From: Frateuria sp. Soil773 | GTDB lineage: Bacteria > Pseudomonadota > Gammaproteobacteria > Xanthomonadales > Rhodanobacteraceae | Reading direction: 5' to 3' | NCBI RefSeq assembly: GCF_001428405.1 | Contig: NZ_LMSL01000041.1 | Location: forward strand, 372,210 to 436,209 | Length of the DNA stretch: 64,000 bases | Shown: in pieces, positions 8,513 to 16,184 of the stretch | How positions within the stretch are numbered: position 1 is the first letter of the stretch | Layout of the letters: each line of letters starts with the position of its first letter | The notes under the pieces: generated by a model | The model's input: the letters and a program-made list of their open reading frames with translations, nothing else | Told to the model about the DNA's origin: nothing | Databases searched by the model: none | Translations under genes and position numbers: made by a program

Positions 8513-9310
8513 TCAGCGATGCGCCCACGCCGCGATGATCCGGTGCATCTCGGCCAGGCCATCGAACAGCGCCGCCGGCCCGGGCTGCAGGATGATCGGC
8601 GACTTGATCTCGTACAGGTCGCCGTTGCGCACCGCCGGGATCGCGTCCCAGCCGGGCCGGACGGCGACCTTTTCCGGGCGGAAGCGCTTGCCGCACCAGG
8701 AGCCGAACACGATGTCCGGCGCATGCGGGATCACCTCGGCCGGATCGGCCAGGATGCGGTGCTTCGCCAGCGGCTCGGCCGCGTGCGCGGGATAGATGTC
8801 GTCGCCGCCGGCGATGCGCACCAGCTCGGCGACCCAGCGGATGCCGGTGATCAGCGGCTCGTCCCATTCCTCGAAGTACACCTTCGGTCGCCGCGGCAGT
8901 TCCGCGGCGGCCGCGCGCACTTCGGCGATGTGCCATTCCGCACGCTGCGCGTAGGCCTCGGCCTTTTCGTGCGCGCCCACCATCGCGCCGAGCCGGCGGA
9001 TGTAGCCGAGGATGCCGTCCACGCTGCGGTGGTTGCTGATCCACACCTCCACCCCGGCCTTGACCAGCTCGCGGGCGATGTCGGCCTGGATGTCGGAGAA
9101 ACCGATCGCCAGGTCGGGCTGGAGCTTGAGGATCTCGTCGATCTTCGCGCTGGTGAAGGCTGAGACCTTGGGCTTCTCCTTGCGCGCCCGCGGCGGCCGC
9201 ACGGTGAAGCCGGAAATGCCGACGATGCGCTCCTGCTCGCCGAGGGCGTAGAGCACCTCGGTCGGCTCCTCGGTCATGCAGACGATGCGCCGCGGATAGA
9301 GGTCGGCCAC
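8513..9310 (-). CDS. Cobalamin-binding (BtuF-like) protein without signal peptide
   Basis: 265 residues of the helical-backbone metal/corrinoid-binding family (BtuF/FepB fold). The N-terminal lobe begins RRIVCMTEEPTEVLYALG and the second lobe carries KVYFEEWDEPLITGIRWVAEL. Periplasmic members have signal peptides; this one starts directly at the mature fold from a GTG at 9310, so it is predicted to be cytoplasmic. It begins 4 bp after the yjbQ stop and is the last gene of a pdxH-yjbQ-btuF-like operon. No BtuC or BtuD gene is nearby, so corrinoid uptake is not implied; intracellular corrinoid handling is a guess. Confidence 0.75.
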   Translation of the reverse strand: MADLYPRRIVCMTEEPTEVLYALGEQERIVGISGFTVRPPRARKEKPKVSAFTSAKIDEILKLQPDLAIGFSDIQADIARELVKAGVEVWISNHRSVDGILGYIRRLGAMVGAHEKAEAYAQRAEWHIAEVRAAAAELPRRPKVYFEEWDEPLITGIRWVAELVRIAGGDDIYPAHAAEPLAKHRILADPAEVIPHAPDIVFGSWCGKRFRPEKVAVRPGWDAIPAVRNGDLYEIKSPIILQPGPAALFDGLAEMHRIIAAWAHR

Positions 9311-9314
9311 GCGC

Positions 9315-9755
9315 TCAGTGCCCCAGCACGGTCACCGTGACCTTGCGCTGGTGCGCGTCGGCCCGGTGCTCCCACAGGTAGATGCCCTGCCAGGTGCCCA
9401 GTTGCAGCCTGCCGCCGTGCACCGGCACGGTCAGGCTGACCCCGGTGAGGACCGCGCGCACGTGGGCCGGCATGTCGTCCGCGCCCTCCGCGTCGTGGCG
9501 GAAGATCGGGTCGCCGTCGGGCACCGCGCGCGCGAACCAGCGCTCCAGGTCGCTGCGCACCGCCGGATCGGCGTTCTCGCCGATCAGCAGCCCGCAACTG
9601 GTGTGCGCGGTGAAGACGTGGGCGATGCCGGTCTGCACGTGGCTGGCCGCCACCGCGTCGGCGACCTGCGCGGTGATCTCGCTGAACCCGCGGCCGCGGG
9701 TATGCACGGCGAAACCGTGCTGCGCGACGTGTCCCGCGGGCGCCGGCTGGGTCAC
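9315..9755 (-). CDS. YjbQ family protein (UPF0047, thiamine-phosphate synthase-like)
   Basis: 146-residue small trimeric-fold protein of the YjbQ/UPF0047 family. Conserved features visible are HTRGRGFSEIT near the start, the VFTAHTSCGLLIGENADP core, HDAEGADDMPAHV and the GTWQGIYLWEHR end. Family members complement thiamine-phosphate synthase mutants weakly; the true reaction is unsettled. The start is GTG at 9755, overlapping the pdxH TGA by 3 nt. Its place in an operon with the PLP-forming enzyme fits a cofactor-related role. Confidence 0.85.
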   Translation of the reverse strand: MTQPAPAGHVAQHGFAVHTRGRGFSEITAQVADAVAASHVQTGIAHVFTAHTSCGLLIGENADPAVRSDLERWFARAVPDGDPIFRHDAEGADDMPAHVRAVLTGVSLTVPVHGGRLQLGTWQGIYLWEHRADAHQRKVTVTVLGH

Positions 9756-10339
9756 GGGTACAGCAGCCGGTGCGTCCAGGTCTGGCCGTGGCGGCTCCAG
9801 CGCACGCGCTCGTGCAGCCGGTATTCGGCGCCGTACCAGAATTCCACCATGTCCGGCTCCACCACGAAGCCGCCCCAGTGCGGCGGACGCGGCACGTCGC
9901 GGCCCTCGAACTCGTGCTCGTAGCGCGCCACGCGCTGCTCGAAGGTGTCGCGGTCGGGCAGCGTCTGCGACTGCAGCGAGGCCCACGCGCCGATCTGGCT
10001 GCCGCGCGCGCGGCTGGCGAAATAGGCGTCCGATTCGTCCGCCTGCAGCTTGCGCGCGACGCCCTCCACGCGCACCTGCACGCCGTCGCGCAGTTGCTTC
10101 CAGTGGAAGCACAGCGCGACCTGCGGATGCGCCTCGAGCTGGCCGCCCTTGTCGCTCTGGTAGTTGGTGTAGAAGCGGAAGCCGCGCTCGTCGGCCCCCT
10201 TCAGCAGCACGATGCGCGAGCTGACCCGGCCCGCCGCGTCGGCGGTGGAAAGGTTCATCGCGGTGGGTTCGCGGTCGCCCCCGGCGGCGGCCTCGTCCAG
10301 CAGCCGCAGGAAGGTGTCCAGGATCTCGGGTTTCAGCAT
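9752..10339 (-). CDS. pdxH: Pyridoxamine 5'-phosphate oxidase
   Basis: FMN enzyme that oxidises pyridoxine- or pyridoxamine-phosphate to pyridoxal phosphate. The 195-residue chain has the split-barrel FMN domain (SSRIVLLKGADERGFRFYTNYQSDK split over two strands) and the characteristic C-terminal WSRHGQTWTHRLLYP. The ATG at 10339 gives a start at LKPEILDTF; upstream ATGs at 10373 and 10399 would extend into the divergent kinase gene and are less likely. Most PdxH proteins are about 200-218 residues, so the N-terminus is a little short. It is the first gene of the operon. Confidence 0.93.
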   Translation of the reverse strand: MLKPEILDTFLRLLDEAAAGGDREPTAMNLSTADAAGRVSSRIVLLKGADERGFRFYTNYQSDKGGQLEAHPQVALCFHWKQLRDGVQVRVEGVARKLQADESDAYFASRARGSQIGAWASLQSQTLPDRDTFEQRVARYEHEFEGRDVPRPPHWGGFVVEPDMVEFWYGAEYRLHERVRWSRHGQTWTHRLLYP

Positions 10340-10370
10340 GACTCTTGCATCGTGGCCGGAGCGCGCCATC

Positions 10371-11210
10371 ATGGCGCACATGAACGACGATGCTAGCATG
10401 CAGAACCAGGCCCTGGCCGGCCACCTGCTCGACCATTACGCCGGGCGCATCGCACGCGCGCGCCGCCCGTACGTGCTGGGTCTGTCCGGCCTGCAGGGCA
10501 GCGGCAAGAGCACGCTGGCGCGGGTGATGAAGGCGCTGGCCGAGGCGCGCGGACTGCCCACCGACGTGCTGTCGCTGGACGACTTCTACTACCCGCGCGG
10601 GGAGCGCGAGGCGCTGGCGCGCGAGGTGCATCCGCTGCTGCGCACGCGCGGCGTGCCGGGCACCCACGAGATCGAGTTGCTACTGTCGGTGCTGGCCGCG
10701 CTGCCGCGCGCGTCGGACAAGCTGCCGGTGGCGTGGCCGCGCTTCGACAAGGGCCGCGACACGCGCATCCCGCCGTCGCGCTGGCCGCGCGCCACCCGGC
10801 CGCCGCGCCTGGTGATCCTGGAGGGCTGGGCGCTCGGCCTGCGCCCGCAGTTGCAGTCGGCGCTGGAAACCCCGGTCAACGCGCTGGAGCGCGACGAGGA
10901 CCCCGACGGCAGTTGGCGCCACTGGGTCAACAAGCAGTTGCGCGGCTACCAGCCTCTGTGGCGCAAGCTCGACGCGCTGGTCGTGCTGCAGGCGCCGAAC
11001 TGGGACGTGGTGATGCGCTGGCGCAGCGAGCAGGAGGCGAACCTGCTGGCCCGGCACGCCCCGCTGGCGATGGATGCCGACACGATGGTGCGCTTCCTGG
11101 CCCACTTCGAGCGGCTCAGCCGGCACGCGCTGGCGACGCTGCCCGCACTGGCCGACAGCGTGGTCGAGTACGACACCGAGCGCCACGTGACCGGGCTGAG
11201 CCACGGCTGA
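10371..11210 (+). CDS. P-loop kinase, glycerate-kinase/Tda10-like
   Basis: Cytoplasmic P-loop kinase of up to 279 residues. Walker A GLQGSGKSTL appears about 40 residues in, with LSLDDFYYPRGER as the likely Walker B/substrate loop and a later FDKGRDTR and VILEGWALGLRP. These match the uridine-kinase-like family that contains plant D-glycerate 3-kinase and yeast Tda10. The start is uncertain: ATG 10371 has GGAG 9 nt upstream, while 10380 and 10398 are in frame without one. It diverges from pdxH with 31 bp between the starts. The substrate is not proven by the sequence. Confidence 0.85.
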   Translation: MAHMNDDASMQNQALAGHLLDHYAGRIARARRPYVLGLSGLQGSGKSTLARVMKALAEARGLPTDVLSLDDFYYPRGEREALAREVHPLLRTRGVPGTHEIELLLSVLAALPRASDKLPVAWPRFDKGRDTRIPPSRWPRATRPPRLVILEGWALGLRPQLQSALETPVNALERDEDPDGSWRHWVNKQLRGYQPLWRKLDALVVLQAPNWDVVMRWRSEQEANLLARHAPLAMDADTMVRFLAHFERLSRHALATLPALADSVVEYDTERHVTGLSHG

Positions 11211-11213
11211 GCG

Positions 11214-11235
11214 GGCCGCGGCGGACGCCGCGGCC
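11214..11235. terminator. GC-rich hairpin between convergent kinase and dodecin genes
   Basis: A perfect 9-bp stem with a GGAC loop sits directly after the kinase stop and before the dodecin stop on the other strand. No T-run is present. Confidence 0.45.
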
Positions 11236-11249
11236 GGCGCAGCGCGACG

Positions 11250-11453
11250 CTATTCGACGACGAAGTTCACGCGCATGTTGACGCGCCACTCGGTCACCTT
11301 GCCGTCGTCGCCGGTGACCACCTTCATGTCGTTCACCCACGCGCCCTTGATGTGCTTCACCGACTCGGCGATCTTGCTCAATCCCTTCTGCACGGCGTCC
11401 TCGAAGCCCTTGCTGGAAGACGCGGTGATCTCGATGACCTTGGCAACCGACAT
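11250..11453 (-). CDS. Dodecin family flavin-binding protein
   Basis: 67-residue dodecin, a hollow dodecamer that stores and protects flavins in the cytoplasm. The family pattern is intact: KVIEITASSSKGFEDAVQ at the start, then the helix KGLSKIAESVKHIKGAWV with the flavin-stacking tryptophan, then WRVNMRVNFVVE. The ATG at 11453 has AGAGGG upstream; the frame is open far upstream only as a shadow. It is a single gene, convergent with the kinase. Confidence 0.93.
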   Translation of the reverse strand: MSVAKVIEITASSSKGFEDAVQKGLSKIAESVKHIKGAWVNDMKVVTGDDGKVTEWRVNMRVNFVVE

Positions 11454-11575
11454 GGCGTGACCCTCTTCGGTGCCGCACGGACGGCGCGGCGCGCTCCCCT
11501 GGTGGGCCGAGTCTCGTCCCGTCCGCCGGGGCAGGCAAGCCGCACCGCGCCATCGCCCGGCCGGCGCCACCGCGG

Positions 11576-12412
11576 TCAGCCGCCGGCCAGCAGCGCCGCG
11601 TAGCCTTCGCGCGCATCCGGCCAGCGCGGCGCGAACCCGCTCGCGCGCAGGCGCGCGTTGCTCAGCCGCTTGCTGCCGATGCCGGGCGGCGCGGCGCCCT
11701 CCGCCGGCCGGGGCGCGCCGGCTAGGCTGGCCAGGTAGCCGTGCAGCACGTCCAGCGGCAACGGGGTGTCGTCCACGCCCAGGTACAACGGCTCGGGCCA
11801 CTCCAGCCGCAGCAGGTGCGCGACCGCCGCGGCCGCATCGTCAATGTGGATCCGGTTGGCCCAGTGCGGCCGGTCGTGCGGCGCCCGCGCCTGCCCGGCG
11901 CGCAGGCGCTCGATCAGTTGCAGCCGGCCGGGCCCGTACAGGCCCGCCAGGCGCAGCACCACCGAGGGCAGCGCCTGCGCGGCCAGCCAGCGCTCCGCTT
12001 CCAGCAGCACGGCGCCGTTGAAGCCGGGCGGGTCCGCCGGCGTGGCTTCGTCCACCCAGCCGCCGTCGTGCTCGCCGTAGACCGCGCTGGAGGAAACGAA
12101 CAGCACGCGCCGCAGCGCGGCGACATCCAGCGCACGGCACAGGCCGGCCAGCCCGTCGAGGAACACCGCGCGATAGGCCGCCTCGTCGCGCGCATCCGGC
12201 GTCGGCAGGTAGACCAGTTGGGTGATGCCCTCCGGCAGGCCGGCCAGGCTTTCCGGCCTGACCAGGTCGCCACGCAGCCAGCGCAGGCCGTCGCCGGCCG
12301 CGGCGGGCGGCCGCCGGCGCAGCGCGAACACTTCGTCGCCGCGCGCGAGCAGGCATTGCGCCACGCGCAGGCCCAGGTCGCCGCAGCCGGCCAGCAAAAC
12401 GCGTTCGCTCAT
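11576..12412 (-). CDS. NAD(P)-dependent epimerase/dehydratase-like SDR (YeeZ type)
   Basis: 278-residue extended short-chain dehydrogenase fold. It begins with the Rossmann loop LLAGCGDLGLRVAQ, and its SSSAVYGEHDGGWVDE segment carries the active-site tyrosine region. The length and the GCGDLG start resemble E. coli YeeZ, whose substrate is unknown. It is transcribed divergently from aroK with 26 bp between the starts, so their promoters must overlap. No sugar-nucleotide genes are adjacent. Confidence 0.82.
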   Translation of the reverse strand: MSERVLLAGCGDLGLRVAQCLLARGDEVFALRRRPPAAAGDGLRWLRGDLVRPESLAGLPEGITQLVYLPTPDARDEAAYRAVFLDGLAGLCRALDVAALRRVLFVSSSAVYGEHDGGWVDEATPADPPGFNGAVLLEAERWLAAQALPSVVLRLAGLYGPGRLQLIERLRAGQARAPHDRPHWANRIHIDDAAAAVAHLLRLEWPEPLYLGVDDTPLPLDVLHGYLASLAGAPRPAEGAAPPGIGSKRLSNARLRASGFAPRWPDAREGYAALLAGG

Positions 12413-12438
12413 CGATAGGGCCCTGTTAGCATCTGCCT

Positions 12439-12993
12439 ATGAATCCGTCGTGCAATCTCTTCGTGATCGGCCCCACCGGCGCCGGCAAGACCTCGGTCGG
12501 CCGGCGCCTCGCCGCGCATTATGGCCTGCCGTTCGTCGATCTCGACCAGGAGATCGAGCGCCACTGCGGCGTCGACGTCGCCACGGTGTTCGAGATCGAG
12601 GGCGAGGCCGGTTTCCGCCTGCGTGAAAGCGCCCTGCTCGACGAATGCAGCCGGCGCCCAGGCGTGCTGCTGGCCACCGGCGCCGGCGCCGTGCTCGCCC
12701 CGTCCAACCGCCGCCGCCTGGCCGAGCGCGGCTACGTGCTGTGGCTGGACGTGACCATCGAGCAGCAGCTCGAACGGCTCGCGCGCGACACCCGCCGCCC
12801 GCTGCTCGCCGGCGACGACCGCCGCACCCGGCTGGAAGCCATGGCCGTCGTCCGCGGCCCGCTCTACCGCGAGATCGCCGACCTCGCGGTGCCCGGCGCG
12901 CACGAGGCCGTGACCGCCGGCAGCGAGCGCTGCATCGACCTGATCGACCGCCACTGGCAACGCCAGCACGACACCCTGACCGCCGCGCCATGA
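12439..12993 (+). CDS. aroK: Shikimate kinase
   Basis: Phosphorylates shikimate with ATP in the chorismate pathway. 184 residues, with Walker [10 protein letters not shown] at 10-18, the shikimate-binding aspartates in FVDLDQEIE, the [11 protein letters not shown] loop and the lid arginine in [12 protein letters not shown]. It overlaps aroB by 4 nt (ATGA), the common aroK-aroB operon arrangement. Confidence 0.96.
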   Translation: MNPSCNLFVIGPTGAGKTSVGRRLAAHYGLPFVDLDQEIERHCGVDVATVFEIEGEAGFRLRESALLDECSRRPGVLLATGAGAVLAPSNRRRLAERGYVLWLDVTIEQQLERLARDTRRPLLAGDDRRTRLEAMAVVRGPLYREIADLAVPGAHEAVTAGSERCIDLIDRHWQRQHDTLTAAP

Positions 12994-14105
12994 CCGCATC
13001 GACCGCTTCTGCCCCTTCCGTCCTGCGCACCATCGACGTCGCCCTCGGCGCGCGCAGCTATCCGGTCTGGATCGGCCGCGGCCTGCTCGGCGACGCCGCG
13101 CGCTGGCGCGCCCGGCTGCGCGGGCGGCACGTGCTGGTGCTCAGCAACACCACGGTGGCGCCGTTGTACCTGGAACGGGTGGCGCAGGGGCTGGACGGCC
13201 TGCGCTGGTCCAGCTTCCTGCTCGACGACGGCGAGGCGCACAAAACCTTCGCCAACATCGGCCGCGCGCTGGAGGCACTGGCCGCGCTCGGCGCCACCCG
13301 CGACGCCTGCGTGATCGCCCTCGGCGGCGGCGTGATCGGCGACATGGCCGGCTTCGCCGCCGCCTGCTGGATGCGCGGCATCGACTTCATCCAGATGCCG
13401 ACCACACTGCTGGCGATGGTCGATTCCTCCGTCGGCGGCAAGACCGGGGTGAACCTGCCGGCCGGCAAGAACCTGGTCGGCGCCTTCCACCAGCCGCGCG
13501 CGGTGGTGGCCGACCTCGACACGCTGGCCACCCTGCCCGCGCGCGAATACCGCGCCGGCCTGGCCGAGGTGGTCAAGGGCGCGGCGATCGGCGACGAAGC
13601 CTTCTTCGCCTGGCTGGAGCGGCACGCCGACGCGCTCGCCGCGCGCGACGACGAGGCCCTGGCCGAGGCCATCGCGCGCAAGGTGGCGTACAAGGCCGGC
13701 GTGGTCGCCCGCGACGAGACCGAGCAGGGCGAGCGCGCCCTGCTCAACCTCGGCCACACCTTCGGCCACGCGCTGGAGACCGCCGGCCGTTATACCGCCC
13801 TGCTGCACGGCGAAGGCGTGGCGGTGGGCATGCGGCTCGCCGCCGGGTTGTCCGAGCGGCTCGGCATGAGTGCGGCGGCCGACACCGCACGGCTGCAGCG
13901 CCTGCTGGAGGCGCTCGGCCTGCCCACCGCGATACCGCCCGGGATGGATCCCGAGCAATTGCTGGCGCTGATGCGGCTGGACAAGAAGAACACCGCCGGC
14001 ACGCTGCGCCTGATCCTGTGGCGCGGCATCGGCCAGGCCGAGATCGTGGCCGGCGTGGACGAGGCCGACGTGCTCACCCTGCTGCAATCGGCCGCCCGCG
14101 GCTGA
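12990..14105 (+). CDS. aroB: 3-dehydroquinate synthase
   Basis: Second enzyme of the shikimate pathway, cyclising DAHP to 3-dehydroquinate with NAD and a divalent metal. The 371-residue chain has the NAD-binding [15 protein letters not shown], the [13 protein letters not shown] loop, the [11 protein letters not shown] metal/substrate segment and the histidines of [12 protein letters not shown] and [11 protein letters not shown]. Translation is coupled to aroK. The frame also runs open upstream through aroK but the ATG at 12990 gives the family N-terminus. Confidence 0.97.
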   Translation: MTASTASAPSVLRTIDVALGARSYPVWIGRGLLGDAARWRARLRGRHVLVLSNTTVAPLYLERVAQGLDGLRWSSFLLDDGEAHKTFANIGRALEALAALGATRDACVIALGGGVIGDMAGFAAACWMRGIDFIQMPTTLLAMVDSSVGGKTGVNLPAGKNLVGAFHQPRAVVADLDTLATLPAREYRAGLAEVVKGAAIGDEAFFAWLERHADALAARDDEALAEAIARKVAYKAGVVARDETEQGERALLNLGHTFGHALETAGRYTALLHGEGVAVGMRLAAGLSERLGMSAAADTARLQRLLEALGLPTAIPPGMDPEQLLALMRLDKKNTAGTLRLILWRGIGQAEIVAGVDEADVLTLLQSAARG

Positions 14106-14136
14106 CTCCGGTCATCGCGGACCGAGAGACGGAAAC

Positions 14137-14421
14137 GTGGAACTGATCGCACACGCCCTGTTCGCCGTCCTGCGCTGGCTGTGGGAGACACTCGTCGAGA
14201 GCTTTTTGTTCGAACTGGTTTGGCACACGGTGCTGTTCAACGTCGGCCGCGCCGCGCTGCTGCTCTGCACGCTGGGGCGCTACCCGCGCGGTGCGGCACT
14301 GGAATGCCACGAAGATCGCATCGCGGCGTTCGGGCTGCTGGTGGTGCTCGCCGTCGGCTTCGCGCCGCTCATCCATGGGAGCGCACCGGCGCCGGTTCCA
14401 ACGATGCCTCTGGGCGACTGA
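14137..14421 (+). CDS. Small membrane protein of unknown function
   Basis: 94 residues, not recognised. An amphipathic N-terminal helix rich in Leu and Trp (LFAVLRWLWETLVESFLFE), a hydrophobic stretch at about 30-45 and another at about 66-80 (AFGLLVVLAVGFAPLIHG) suggest two or three membrane segments. A GAGAGACGG stretch lies upstream of the ATG. It sits 31 bp after aroB and may be the tail of the aro operon. Confidence 0.55.
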   Translation: MELIAHALFAVLRWLWETLVESFLFELVWHTVLFNVGRAALLLCTLGRYPRGAALECHEDRIAAFGLLVVLAVGFAPLIHGSAPAPVPTMPLGD

Positions 14422-14536
14422 CGCGGCATCGCGCCGCACGCCGCCCGACCGTAAAGACCACACCCGGCTCGCCAGCATGCCGCCGGCCTTCTAGAATGTG
14501 CGGTTTGCGGCATGCCGCCGCCCCATCACGGACGCC

Positions 14537-14797
14537 ATGCGCCTCTATCTGCAAACCATGCCCGCCTCCGCCGAGGCGCCGCGCTATGTCCAGATCGTGC
14601 TGGAACAGGACCTGCTCGGCGGCTGGACGCTGTACCGCGAATCGGGCACTCAGGGCGGCCGCGCCACCCTTAAGCGCGAGCAGTACCTCGAACGCGACGA
14701 GGCCTTCGCGGCGTTCGAGAAGGCCCGCGACGCCCAGCTCAAGCGCGGCTACCGCGTGATGTTCGCCCAGGGGCTGGAAGGCCCGCACGGACGTTGA
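14537..14797 (+). CDS. Stand-alone WGR-domain protein
   Basis: 86 residues consisting almost entirely of one WGR domain, named after its Trp-Gly-Arg pattern. Here it reads as [30 protein letters not shown] split across the sheet, with a helix [16 protein letters not shown]. In eukaryotic PARPs this domain binds DNA ends and RNA-like ligands; in bacteria it is found alone or fused to MolR-type proteins, and its role is unknown. The ATG at 14537 fits the fold start. hemE begins 1 bp after its stop, so the two are co-transcribed. Confidence 0.8.
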   Translation: MRLYLQTMPASAEAPRYVQIVLEQDLLGGWTLYRESGTQGGRATLKREQYLERDEAFAAFEKARDAQLKRGYRVMFAQGLEGPHGR

Positions 14798-14798
14798 C

Positions 14799-15866
14799 AT
14801 GAATGCACCGCTGAAGAACGACCGCTTCCTGCGCGCGCTGCGCCGCGAGCCCACCGACACCACCCCGATCTGGGTGATGCGCCAGGCCGGCCGCTACCTG
14901 CCGGAGTACCGCGCCACCCGCGCCCGCGCCGGCAGCTTCATGGCGCTGGCGCAGGCGCCGGAACTGGCCTGCGAAGTCACCCTGCAGCCGCTGGAGCGCT
15001 TCGCGCTGGACGCGGCGATCCTGTTCTCCGACATCCTCACCATTCCCGACGCGATGGGCCTGGGCCTGTCGTTCGCGCAGGGCGAGGGCCCGCAGTTCGC
15101 GCGCCCGGTGCGCAGCGCCGCCGACGTCGCCCGGCTCGCCGTGCCCGACATGGACGCCGAGCTGCGCTACGTGATGGACGCCGTGCGGCTGATCCGCCGC
15201 GAGCTGGACGGCCGCGTGCCGCTGATCGGCTTCTCCGGCAGCCCGTGGACGCTGGCCTGCTACATGGTCGAGGGCCAGGGCTCGCGGGACTTCGCCACGC
15301 TCAAGGCGATGTGCTGGAACGATCCCGCGCTCGCCCGCCGGCTGCTCGACATCCTGGCCCGCTCCGTCGCCGCCTACCTGATCGCCCAGGCCGCCGCCGG
15401 CGCGCAGGCGCTGATGGTGTTCGATACCTGGGGCGGCCTGCTCGGCCCTGCGCCGTTCCGGGAATTCTCGCTGCGCTACATGGCGCAGGTCGTCGCCGCG
15501 CTGAAGGCCGACGCCCACAGCCGCGACCTGCCGGTGATCCTGTTCTCCAAGGGCGCCGGCATGCACCTGGCCGAAATGGCCGACAGCGGCTGCGCCGCGC
15601 TGGGCGTCGACTGGACGATGGACCTTGCCGACGCCCGCCGCGCGGTCGCCGGCAAGGTGGCGCTACAGGGCAACCTGGACCCTGCCGTGCTGCGCTCCAA
15701 CCCCGACACCATCCGCCGCGAGGCGCGCGCCGTGCTGGACAGCTACGGCAACCATCCCGGCCACGTGTTCAACCTCGGCCACGGCATCACGCCGGAAGTC
15801 GATCCCGCCCACGTCGAAGTGCTGGTGGACGAAGTGCACGCCTACGGCCGCGCGCTGCGCGGCTGA
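14799..15866 (+). CDS. hemE: Uroporphyrinogen decarboxylase
   Basis: Haem pathway enzyme that decarboxylates uroporphyrinogen III four times to coproporphyrinogen III. The 355-residue chain holds the [14 protein letters not shown] active-site loop, the catalytic aspartate region [14 protein letters not shown], the [16 protein letters not shown] signature and a conserved [14 protein letters not shown]-terminus. The start is ATG at 14799, immediately after the WGR gene. Confidence 0.97.
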   Translation: MNAPLKNDRFLRALRREPTDTTPIWVMRQAGRYLPEYRATRARAGSFMALAQAPELACEVTLQPLERFALDAAILFSDILTIPDAMGLGLSFAQGEGPQFARPVRSAADVARLAVPDMDAELRYVMDAVRLIRRELDGRVPLIGFSGSPWTLACYMVEGQGSRDFATLKAMCWNDPALARRLLDILARSVAAYLIAQAAAGAQALMVFDTWGGLLGPAPFREFSLRYMAQVVAALKADAHSRDLPVILFSKGAGMHLAEMADSGCAALGVDWTMDLADARRAVAGKVALQGNLDPAVLRSNPDTIRREARAVLDSYGNHPGHVFNLGHGITPEVDPAHVEVLVDEVHAYGRALRG

Positions 15867-16184
15867 GGAACGCCCGCCCGGCCGGCCGCGCGATGCCGGC
15901 GCCGGCGACCGCGGGCAGCCGGCGCAATCCCCCGGCTTGCGGCATCCGGCACACGCACCGGGACGGGCGTTCAAGCCGACGCCACCCAGCCCGGCCGGCG
16001 ATCCGGCCGCCCGTGGCATTGCCTTGCCCTGCCCATGCCTGCACGGGGCAGCCGCGCCGGCGCCGCCCGCGACGGCCCAGCGCCGTGCCCGGCCGCGCTT
16101 GGGGCTCGCAGCCTCCGCCCTTACAATGGAGCGTTCACGTCCCTTGCCACCGCGCGCCGGCCGGCGCGCCACCACGAGTCCCCG
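15867..16184. other. hemE-valS intergenic region
   Basis: 318 bp of very GC-rich DNA without a convincing gene. The last 90 bp contain the valS promoter. I see no T-box or tRNA-like leader. Confidence 0.6.
16099..16127 (+). promoter_or_regulatory. Predicted sigma-70 promoter of valS
   Basis: TTGGGG (16099-16104), a 17-nt spacer and TACAAT (16122-16127). Transcription would start near 16134, giving a leader of about 50 nt. Confidence 0.6.
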
